This document shows, piece after piece, positions 1-9,200 of a stretch of DNA of 32,675 nucleotides. This DNA is from Baffinella frigidus (taxonomy: Eukaryota > Cryptophyceae > Cryptomonadales > Baffinellaceae). Position numbers and translations under genes: made by a program. The stretch lies in NCBI GenBank assembly GCA_026770585.1, contig MU646627.1, positions 140,346 through 173,020 of the forward strand, read 5' to 3'. The notes beneath the pieces were generated by a model that saw only the letters and a list, made by a program, of their open reading frames with translations, had not been told where the DNA came from and searched no databases. The stretch's first letter is position 1; every line of letters starts with the position of its first letter.

Positions 1-95
1 AACCCTAAACCCTCACCCCTAAATCCTGGACCCTACACCCTGCACCCTGCTCCCAAACCCTTGAACACTGATCCCTGAACCCTTTATAGAGCCCA
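1..95 (+). repeat. Degenerate telomere-like CCCTAAA-type tract at the left edge
   Basis: C-rich imperfect heptamers (AACCCTA, ACCCCTAA, CCCTGAA and similar) fill the first bases. The plus strand is C-rich, the orientation of a left chromosome end. The copies are too degenerate for an active telomere, so an interstitial or subtelomeric relic is more likely. Confidence 0.7.
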
Positions 96-157
96 AGGCA
101 AGGGGCTACTGTAGGGTCCTACGGGGGGATGTTTCCTATGAGCGAGGTACCCCTGTA
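86..157 (+). mobile_element. Truncated family-B inverted-repeat element (right half)
   Basis: This is the right half of the family described at 208-329: a GGGTCCTACGGGGGG core followed by the terminal TATGAGCGAGGTACCCCTGTA. The left half is missing. About 100 bases (roughly 91-191) recur at 264-361, so element plus flank have been duplicated at a spacing of about 172 bases. Confidence 0.6.
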
Positions 158-207
158 GACTCGGGTGGCACCCATGCTCTGCCAGGAACCTTTTCCCTCA
201 GTATTCG

Positions 208-329
208 TACGGGGGTACCTCGGTCATAATAAACAAAAACCACCCCCTAGGACCACCATAGAGGCCCAGGCAAGGGGCTACTGTAGGGTTCTACGGGGGG
301 ATGTTTCCTGTGAGTGAGGTACCCCTGTA
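208..329 (+). mobile_element. Family-B MITE-like element, complete
   Basis: The ends are imperfect inverted repeats: TACGGGGGTACCTCGGTCAT on the left against the complement of TGAGTGAGGTACCCCTGTA on the right. The centre holds CTAGGACC and GGGTTCTACGGGGGG, which also pair. There is no coding capacity. It matches the better-preserved copy at 29415-29533, so it is a non-autonomous, short inverted-repeat element. Confidence 0.65.
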
Positions 330-374
330 GACTCAGGTGGCACGTATGCTCTGTCAGGAAGGTTTTGCTGACAG

Positions 375-446
375 CGTTACTTTCGGAGAGTCGAACTCGT
401 GTGCGAAGGGCAAACCTGGTGCACAATACCACTAGCCCACAAGAAC
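375..446 (-). other. Degenerate tRNA-like sequence with pol III A and B boxes
   Basis: On the minus strand an A-box-like TGGGCTAGTGG (429-439) is followed 42 bases later by a B-box-like AGTTCGACTCT (387-397), close to the spacing in a tRNA. The T stem pairs in only three of five positions and the acceptor stem in about four of seven. This is therefore not a functional tRNA; it looks like a tRNA relic or the head of a tRNA-derived SINE. Confidence 0.35.
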
Positions 447-504
447 CTGGTCGCACACATCTTGGAAACTGTAGGTCCTACTGACAAGGCCAGATTTATA
501 CCAA

Positions 505-675
505 GGTCATGACCCGTTCATGAACAGGTCACGAAAATGACCGTTTCGTGAACGGCTTTGGTGAACAAAGGTCATGAGACGTTCATGAGACCATGTTTGG
601 TGCACGGGTTTCGTGAACGTCCGTTCACGAGCCGTTCACGAGGGATTTTGGATGAAGTTCATGAACAGATTTGGT
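505..675. repeat. Cluster of GTTCATGA / GTTCACGA motifs in both orientations
   Basis: About ten copies of GTTCAYGA or its complement occur here, some as the perfect palindrome GTTCATGAAC (at about 516-525 and again near the right end). The spacing is irregular, unlike a simple satellite. No gene is visible from 446 to 700. Confidence 0.55.
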
Positions 676-704
676 GACCCTGGTGTTTTACTACGCAATG
701 TACC

Positions 705-1195
705 TATAACCTCTAGGCCGAGTCAATTTGACTGAAGCCTGAGTCCTGAATCCTGATGAATCCTGAATCCTGAATCCTGCATCCTGAATCCTAAATCCTG
801 AAACCTGAATCCTGAATCCTGTTTTTATAAAGCCTGAATCCTCAATCCGCAATCCTCCATCCTTAAATATGAATCCTGCATCCTGCATCCTGCATCCTGA
901 ATCCTGAATCCGGATTCCGGATTCCCTAATTATGAATTATGAATCCTGCATCCTAAACCCTGAATCCTGCTTCCTAAATCCTGAATTCTGAATCCTATTC
1001 TTGTGAATCCTGAATCCTGAATCCTGAATCCTGAATCCTGAATCCTGAATCTCTCAATATGAATCCTGAAACCTGCATCCTGAATCCTGAATCCTGAATC
1101 TTGAATTGGAATCTTGAATCTTGTTTTTACTAAGCCTGAATTCTTAATCCTGAATCCTGAATCCCTAGATATGAATCATAAATCCTGCAGGGTAA
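705..1195 (+). repeat. Heptamer satellite (TCCTGAA)n
   Basis: Roughly 490 bases of seven-base units with consensus TCCTGAA and variants TCCTGCA and TCCTAAA. One stretch near 1008-1050 is nearly perfect. It is a relative of the CCCTGAA/CCCTAAA heptamers elsewhere in the window. The C-rich strand is the plus strand. Confidence 0.85.
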
Positions 1196-1576
1196 CTTCA
1201 GGTACCCCTGTAGGTCAAACAGAAACAACGATTGAGAAAGTGCCTTCGTAATCAGAGTTTCATAGGTCGCCTTCGGCGATTGACTTCCGTCAACTATTTC
1301 GTCAACTGTCAGGTCAAACAACGCATTTGATCAAATTCCTGAAGAAGGCGATCACCCCCCCCCCCCTCCCCACCCACCCCACCCACAGGTTGGAGCAGCA
1401 CTTGCTCGCACGCTCCTCCCTATTCGGAGTTGGTGGCGGCGGTCGCTGATGGACAGGCGATTGAGGACCACCCTTTAGCTGGTTACTGCTGAGTTCCTTC
1501 TGCAATGGCCGGTCCTTTCGGACCTTGGGTTTGATGCTTGAAAAAAGGCAGAGCCCTCCTGCAGGATAAGTTCCAG
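1196..1576. other. Intergenic stretch without a recognisable gene
   Basis: It contains two related segments, GGTCAAACAGAAACAACG (near 1215) and GGTCAAACAACG (near 1312), then a C-homopolymer near 1357-1370 followed by CCCACC repeats. I see no exon with credible splice sites on either strand. Confidence 0.5.
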
Positions 1577-1690
1577 TGTCCGCCTATGTTGGGAGCTCGA
1601 AGAACCTAGAGGACCTCAAGGGCCTTCTTCGACCTGCTCGTCGTCCCGTCGGGAGAGAAGGTTTGGCGAAATCAAAACCTAAAGGACCCG
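1577..1690 (+). mobile_element. Family-C dispersed repeat (two adjoining fragments)
   Basis: The segment starting GTGTCCGCCTATGTTGGGAG and running into CTCGAAGAACCTAGAGGACC is a dispersed motif also found near 24409, 25600, 26734 and 28690. A second fragment near 1665-1690 carries the TTTAGGTTTTGATTTCGCC form (minus strand) seen at 14003 and 25102. The repeated short frame that translates as a GSSKNLKDLKG-like peptide is a by-product of this repeat. Confidence 0.6.
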
Positions 1691-2387
1691 ATGCCCCCCG
1701 TGCCGGAGAGGGGCGGCACGCGCGGAGGCGCCATGGGCGGGGTGCGCTGGCTGCGCAGCAGCCTCGCCATGGCACCGTCCGAGCCTGCGACGGCATCCGG
1801 CAGCGAGCGCGCCTGAAGCTCCAGCTGAGCCGCCGACAGCTGAGCCACCAGCTGCGCCATCGCCTGCTGGTTTGTGTGTGTCAACACCATCAAGGCTGCT
1901 CCCACCGGGTCCGCCGCCACCGGGGCCTGCCCCTGGGGCGAGGGTGTCGGCGAGGCGGTGGAGAGGCCGCCCAGCGGGTGAGCGGATGCGGCGGGGGCTC
2001 GGCCGAACCGAACGTCCGTGTCGGGGGAAGCGAAAGGCGCGCCCGGGCGCTCCTCCGCGTCGGGGGAAGCGAAAGGCGCGCTCGGGCGCTCCTCCGCGGC
2101 GGAGGGAGCGAAAGGCTCAATCTCGCGCGCCTCCCCCGGGTCCGAGGCGGCGTAGCCCGTACGCGCTGCAGCCGCACTCTGCTGCCTCGAGCTGAAGCGC
2201 CGGTACTGTTCGAGCTGCTGGGCGGCGTCCGCTGCCGGGGCTGGCTCACGCGCACAACCTCCGGCCATTCCGTCCGGTCGCCGACCAAGGGGGAAACCGG
2301 CGCCGACGCTGCAGCAGCGTCGCGGAGGCCCGTCCCGTTTTCAGGAGACCCGTCGGTCCCCTCTACATCATCTGCCCCCAAGGGCAT
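1672..2387 (-). pseudogene. GC-rich degenerate open frame, possibly gag-like
   Basis: Two overlapping minus-strand frames look like one broken coding region. The first starts at 2387 (MPLGADDVEGTDG) and reads naturally to about 2265, then turns Arg/Pro-rich. A second frame continues from 2268 to a stop at 1672. It has a 13-residue tandem repeat (APFASPDAEERPG) and a helical stretch near TNQQAMAQLVAQL. It ends by running into the family-C repeat. There is no zinc knuckle, protease or polymerase motif. A retroelement gag remnant is my guess from composition and helix; an unrelated low-complexity protein is equally possible. Confidence 0.3.
2021..2125 (-). repeat. 39-bp in-frame tandem repeat, 2.7 copies
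   Basis: Copies begin at 2021, 2060 and 2099. The first two differ at one base and the third is diverged. The period is a multiple of three, so it preserves the minus-strand frame and yields the 13-residue repeat of the gag-like frame. Confidence 0.85.
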
Positions 2388-2448
2388 TCGCGGCCGCTAC
2401 GCTCCGCTTTTTTTTTCCTCTTCGTTCGTGGGATCGGGAGATAGAATC

Positions 2449-2469
2449 CCGAACCGACCTTCGCTACCA
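2449..2469 (-). other. Primer-binding-site-like sequence
   Basis: On the minus strand TGGTAGCGAAGGTCGGTTCG begins with TGG, the complement of a tRNA CCA end, and lies just 5' of the gag-like frame, where an LTR retroelement would have its primer-binding site. No matching pair of LTRs is visible in the window, so this is only suggestive. Confidence 0.2.
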
Positions 2470-2529
2470 GATATGACCCCGCTAGAGGGGAGGCGTCTCA
2501 CAAGGCCCGGAGGCAACACAAGCTGAGAC

Positions 2530-3061
2530 CAAACCTGAGTTCATTGACCGTTCACATCACTCAACTAGAGGCTCGCGACCTGGTCCGTGACCGAGGCTCG
2601 CAACCTGTCTGACCGAGGCTCACAAGGACCTAAAGGGCCTCGCTCCAGAACCACACTCGCGGCGGGCCCTTCCACCGCACCTTACGCGCGCTTTACAAGC
2701 CGGTGGGTGTCGCGCGAACCAGGCTGTCCTGAGGCGAGACGGGCCCGCCTCAGGCCACAAGCCCGCCTCAGTTTCGTGTGATGAAAGGGCCCGCCTCAGG
2801 ACCACGGGACCACAGGATAGGCCCTCCTCAGGACCAGGCCCGGGGCGGGTCCGTCCGGAGAGAGAGTGCCACGGCTGAAACCGATACCCTTGGTTTCGAT
2901 TTGCTGTCTCTCTTTTACGTTGGAGCGAAATGGAGCTGCCAGAAATAACTCGACGAAGAGTGGAGCTCCGTCTGAGAGAAAGTGCCACTACTGCAATCGT
3001 TACTGCTGGTTCCGATCTGCTATGACGTATCGATCTATTTCGTCTCAGCAAAATGGGGCTA
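2530..3061. other. 3' flank of the minus-strand ankyrin gene: short duplications
   Basis: Holds repeated GACCGAGGCTCGCAACCTG units (near 2580-2630), repeated CCCGCCTCAGG units (near 2745-2850), and a diverged tandem pair of about 110 bases at 2862-2975 and 2976-3060 (GAGAGAGTGCCAC versus GAGAAAGTGCCAC). No coding exon is seen. The part next to 3062 is expected to be 3' UTR of the minus gene. Confidence 0.45.
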
Positions 3062-3206
3062 TCATGAAGAACAAGATGCAGAGGGGCGCTCATTGGCCCA
3101 CGCGCGCTTGATCAGCCGGCGGGTGGTGGTCGGGAGGGAGGCCAGGATGATGTCGAGGTCGCTCTCCTCCAGCAACACCAGCCTCTCCACCGAGCTGACC
3201 TCGTGC
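3062..3206 (-). CDS. Ankyrin gene A, exon 15: end of SAM-like domain and stop
   Basis: The acceptor GAAAACAG is followed by a base completing an Arg codon, then a frame starting HEVSSVERLVLLEESDLD and ending TTTRRLIKRAWANERP-SASCSS and TGA (3062-3064). It aligns with the last exon of the plus-strand gene ([14 protein letters not shown] before its stop), good evidence that both are coding. The pattern of an acidic D-L segment followed by a basic RRLIKRAW helix resembles the last two helices of a SAM domain. That is inference from pattern, not a database match. Confidence 0.8.
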
Positions 3207-6200
3207 CTGTTTTCGGGAGGATGGGGAATCAGGGATTCGGGTTCAGGGTTCAGGGTTCAGGGATTTAGGTTCAGGGTTCAGGGTTCAGGGATGAGAGTTC
3301 AGGGTTCAGGCTTCAGGGTCCAGGGTCCAGAGTTCAGGGTTCAAGGATCAAGGACCAGGGCTTAAGGATCTAGGATCTGGGTTGATAGGGTTTAGGGATT
3401 AGGGTTTGGGGTTGAGGGTTTGGGCACAAGGTCTGAGGGTTGAGGGTCGAGGGGTTCGGGAATTAGGTCTGAGATTTGGTACCGCGGGTGGACGAAGGCG
3501 CCGAGGATCTGATCCCGCTCCTTGGAATTGTCGATCTTGCACGAATCGCGCAGCCACGTGTGCAGCTTCGTTTCCATCGCGGCCGCTGCCTTCTCAGCAG
3601 CCTCAGCCTGCTCAATCGTGGCGAGTCAGAAGTTTGTGGAGTCCACGTGCGAGCCTCTCTTTGCCCAATCTGTGGTTGGGCTCGGTGCGAAATAAGAATC
3701 CGAATGCACAGAAACAGAAACAAAGACAAGATCACGGCTGCAAAGTCCTCTAGATGGGGGAAGGATCAGACAGCACGACTTTGACCAAAGTCGAAGCCCC
3801 ATGCGGTCTATCTGCACAGGGCGTTTCCTGATGAACAAAGTGAACAGTAACTTTCAATATCCGAAAAAGCTCCAGATGACTCAGATTCGCAAAATCGAAC
3901 AGAATGCACCAGCGCCCCCAGCCATCCCAGGTCCGTGGAAGGGGGCGCTGATTCATTTTTGGGGGAGAGGGGGGCTGCTACGACAGGGCTCTGTCGACGC
4001 ACAGTTGCTTAAGGAGATAGTTTGCGATGGTTCGGTTCGGTAAACAAACGTGTGGTGTTGGGAGGCAGAAGTTTGGATTCGGTCCTGGTGCACGCACCTC
4101 TCGCAGAAACTCCACCAGGCCTTCTCCTTTGGCCACGTCCAGGGCTGTCATTCCATTCTGCCGAGACAACAGTCTCCCCATCATGACCAGTCCTACCGAC
4201 TTCAACTCACAGACCGCCAACGACCCCCACCCCGTAAAGCTGAAGGGAACTGAACCCCCCGATGCGTTCTAGGAAATCTGAGAAATCCTACTGGCGTCAA
4301 CACAAAGCGGCACTCCTCCTCGGACCCCTGACACCTCGAGCCCCCCCTCAAGCTCCTCACATTTTTGGTTCCACATTTTACGTCATGCTGAAGGATCAAA
4401 TATTCTGGTTCTTGGCAGCGCACACACGCCAACCAACCCATGATTCGGGGCCAGAGATTGGGTTTCGAGGACAGGATCACCATCCACCCTGGTCCTCAAA
4501 TAAATCCATCTTCTCGCTGCAGGGTCCCAGACTCCCCCAAACAGACCAAAATAGCGCAAACTGAGAACACGCCACCAACAATTTGAACAAAGTGTCCTGC
4601 CCCACCAGATACGGTTGCTTGTACGAGAAGGGACGTTTCGTCGCTTTCTTTTCTGCCATTCCTTTCAGGTAATTGAGATTCCCTCGGATGCGGTCAGCTT
4701 TCACCGAAATCGTTTTTCTCTCCCATCCGCCGACCTTCTCTGCCCCCCCCCCCCCTCACTTGCCTGATTCTTGGCGGTAAGGTCTGCGCCTGCCTCCACC
4801 AGCATCCGCGAGACAGCAAGATGGCCGTTCTGCGCAGCCCAGTGCAGGGGGCTGGGCGCCCGTGCGATCTGCGGAGAGGGAACGAGCGTTCGCAACCGAT
4901 CCCTGCACCATTCTAAAGCAACCTCGTTTCGTCTCTCACGCGCTCTGGTGTACTAGCCGGGCGCTCAGTAAAGTATGAACTGTGGGCACACCAAAAAAGC
5001 TGCATGCTTGCTGTTTTTCTTACCAAATACCGCATTTGGCGACATGGACAGGGAATCGCAAGTGTCTGTCTGCAGACATTTATGGAGTGTCGCTGCGGTT
5101 ATGTCTATGGTCGTTTCGGCCAAGCAACAGAGGCCAGAAAAACTCCATCGCTGCGCCGGGCTGATCTAAGTGTGTCCAGGCAATCTAAATTTATCCTACC
5201 CTGGAAAGATCACTTGTCATTGTTCTACTCCCAAGTCTCGCAGCGATCCAAGTATGGGTGCGTGAGACCTGAGCCTCTCCACTAAACTTGAGATTTTCAA
5301 TTCAAAACATCGACTCATGAAATTATCTTGCGGACACGTGAAAATATTGGGCGCTCAACGCATCCCCCCTCCCCCCTCCTTACCTTGAGCGCCTCCGTCG
5401 CCAACATCACCAGCAGCGCCACGGCCGCAATGAACATCATCACTTTCAGCACTTTCAGCATCTGCACAGCAGCAGCCTCAGCAAAAACCAGCACTTTCCA
5501 CACCAGCCCTGAAAACTGCGGCGCACACTGGCGTCAGCACCCGTCCCATACGCTGCGCCCGGGGTCCACCCTCTTGCACCTCTGTAGCATAACCCCCCCC
5601 TTGTTCTTAAGAAATTACGTTTTGTTTCTCAAGCATTCTGGTTTACTAGCCGGGTGACCAACCAAGTAACGACGCACACAACCGAGCAGACGGTCTTTCT
5701 ACTACACTTCAGCAGATAGTCGGACACGGAAACATAACCTTGGGTGTGCTCCCCGGGTCATGCTCTTCGGCTGAAGAAGCAAAGGCAGGCAAAATCGAGT
5801 ACAGCGCGGGTGCTTTGGTGGGGCCAGAATGATTGTGTTCAAGTCGAGTTCGAGTGTTTCCTGACTTGGAAACCTCACCGGCTATTTTCAGTTTGACACC
5901 CGAACATCTCGGCGGCCCAACACAGAGAGTGTGCAAGGTCGGGTCCCTCCACCAACCGTTCGGCATCGGGATGGAAACTCAAGAAATCAAAGCAGAGAAC
6001 TAGCACTTTCTGCTGGAGCACCTTCACGGTGGCAGCTGCTTTAGCTTTCGCGGCGAACGCCTGCTCGAACGTTTGGTTTCAGACGTCAGAATTCGAGCGC
6101 AGGGTCTCATGCCACGTGCGGGCTGATCGTTGCCAAACGAAAGGTTCAGTTCCAGGGGGTTGGCATCGGAAGTGTGACTCTTCTGAACTCACAGTGCTGG

Positions 6201-9200
6201 ATTTGAAGATGCGATGCGGGTTCAGCCCTCTGGAAATAAGGCCGCTGGGATCCGACACTACGGACGAGACAGAGCCCAAGTGAGTAGGGTTTGCAACAGC
6301 CAACAGAACGTACAGGCGATCGAATCAAATGCAAGTCCGCGGGGGGTCGTGGTGACTCTTGTTTGGAACATGGAATACTAAGAGAGCGCACGACCAAGCT
6401 TTCTGAGGGCATTGTTTGCGAGGGTCGAGTCGGATGCAGAACCAGGTTGAGTTGAGAGCCAGAGATTTGGACTCGGTCCTGGCGTTCGCACCTCTTGAAG
6501 CAGCTTCTTCACGGCTTCTCCCTTGGCCATGTCCAGGGGCGTCCTTCCATCCTGTCCCGCACACCAGGACCCCGTCATGTCAGTCCTTTCAACTCCAATG
6601 CATGGACCGCCAACGTCTTGCGCCCCTGAATAGTTGAACATGTTTTGACACCCTCATCTTCCTCTACAGTTCTCTGGGGAATCCCATCTCCGTCAACACA
6701 ACGTGGAAACCCTGAAACCTCCAATCCCACTCATATATCCACTCAGCGATTTTGGTTCTTGGTAGCACATGAGCGAACCAAAGCAGTGAGTGACGCAAAC
6801 GCCAAATTACCCAGTCGTCGGGGTCCCTGGACAGGAGCACCATCCTCACAAATCCAACCTCTCGCTGTATACGGTCAGGTTCCAGACTGCCAAAAACATC
6901 CCCCACGCACAAAATGACAACACGCCACAACCCCCTTGCACAAACACCCCTGCAGTCCCAACGGACACCTTTCTTCGCCCAAGAAGACAAGTTCGTTGCG
7001 GGTTCGCGCTCGCAAAGACACGCTGCGTGAGGTGCGCGTGACAAACATGTCCTATCGAAGCCTCACGTCGCGCGTGACAAACATGTCCTGTGTCAGATGC
7101 TTCACGTCCATCAAAACTACCCCACATGGACCCTAAGAAACGCCCAACAACCAGAAAGGTGCATCTTGTGCGGAAGCGACCCCTGAACATCAACGCATTT
7201 TTGTGCTCGGGCATCATCTGTCGGCGCAGAGAGCAGTCGTTTCATCCTGGCAGGTGTGTGTAGCTCCCCCGAGGGCTGTCACAATCCCACGAAATCTCTG
7301 CTCTCTCGAATCCTCTGCCCTTCGCCGCCCAACCCCCCCCTCACTCACCCTGTTCTTCTCGGTGATGTCCGCCCGCGCCTTCAGCAGCGCCTGAGCCACC
7401 CCCGGATGACCACTCGCCGCAGCGATGTGCAGCGGCGTCCATCCACGCTGCGGCGCGCGCCCCCGCGTCAGCGCCCAGCCCGTGCGCCCCACCAGGTGCG
7501 ATCATGCTGGTCATGTGATCAATAAACTCTCCCGTCACCCCGGCTCCACCCACAGGCGACCTTTTGTGTTCGAGGCTCTATGACCAAACAGGGGATCGTA
7601 CACGCTCATTGGTGAGGCCGGTACGACCTTTCACAACGACATCCCCGCAACTGCCTGCGAACTGAATGGTCACATCCACCAGGTCGGCGCTACAACTGCT
7701 TTACACAGGCGCACACACCCGCACCCCGCAGCACAACCCCGCACTCGCGCAGCAGAATCCCCGGTCTCGCTGCCACAACCTCACCCAACGCATTCCCGGG
7801 GAGCTGCACCGCATTCAAGTCTCCCATACTCTCGCACCAAGTCACTCTCTCCACAGGATCAGAGGGCGGCAGAGAAAGCCACTGCGACCGCAAAATCAGG
7901 CCAACAGTGGTCACCAAGATCAATGCTGCATGCAACCTGAACACGGAAAGTTTCAGTTACCCGGAGTCCATGCTTCACACGTTTGGGGTTGCATGGAGAT
8001 TTGGTGCAAGCCCCCCCCCGCTGACTACCTTCCACTGAACCAGCCACCCCTCTCGCTCAAATAGATATGCAGTTTCCTGCCCCGCATACCCTGTGCGTTC
8101 ACAACTCCCACAACATTGGACCAGGACCATGTCCAACAATATACCACACACAACCCCGCTGCAACGCCCCTCGACTCCCATGGTCTGAGTTCTCCTCGAT
8201 GTGTGCGCCATTTGCGAGTACAAGTCACACGCAAATAATCGCAACACGCCACAACCTCCTTGGACTAACTTTGCTGCAGTCCCAATCGACACTTTTTTTC
8301 GTTCAAGAAGAGAAGATCGTTTCGGGTTCGCGCTCACAAAGACACCCTTCGTGAACTGCGCGTGACAAACATGTCCTATTTCGAATGCTTCACGTCCATC
8401 AAAACTACCCCACACGGACCCTGTGACACGCCCAACAACCCGAAAGGTGCATCTTGTGCAGAAGCGACCCCTCAACATCAACGCATTGGTGTGCATGGGC
8501 ATCATCTGTCGGCGCAGAGAGCAGTCGTTTCATCCTGGCAGGTGTGTGTAGCTCCCCCGAGGGCTGTCACAATCCCACGAAATCTCTGCTCTCTCGAATC
8601 CTCTGCCCTTCGCCTCCCACCCCCTCCTCACTCACCCTGTTCTTCGCGGTGATGTCCGCCCGCGCCTCCAGCAGTGCCTGCGCCACCTCCGGATGGTCGT
8701 ACCCCGCAGCGTGGTGCAGCGGCGTCGCTCCACCCTGCGGCGCGCGCCCCCCGCGTCAGCGCCCAGCCCGTGCGCCCCACCCGGTGTGATCATGCTGGTC
8801 GTGTAATCAATATCTCTCGCCACCCGGGCTCCACCCACAAGCGCTCGTTTGTGTGCGAGGCCCTGTGACCAAATAGGTGATTGTATATGATCATTGGTGA
8901 AGACGTCGCGACCTTTCACAGCAACACGCGACTACTGATAAATTGACTGGTCCCATCCACCAGGTTGGCGCTACAACTACTTTACAAGGCGCACAAAACC
9001 GCACCATGCAGCACAACCCCGCACTCGCGCAGCAGAATCCTCAGTCTCGCTGCCACAACCTCACCCCATGCATTCCCAGCGTGCTGCACCGCATTCAAGT
9101 CTCTCACACTCTCGCACAAAAATGCTCTCTTCGCAGGATCAGAGGGTGGCAGAGAAGGCCACTGTGACCGGAAAAGCGGGCCAAAACTGGTCGCCAATAT

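Noticed and set aside
1-95. A true chromosome end
   Set aside because: The units are too degenerate; perfect CCCTAAA units occur only at interstitial positions in the window.
1576-2526. 316-residue plus-strand open frame
   Set aside because: Very Arg- and Gly-rich, starts inside a dispersed repeat, and mirrors a better-looking minus-strand frame. Typical by-product of GC-rich coding on the other strand.
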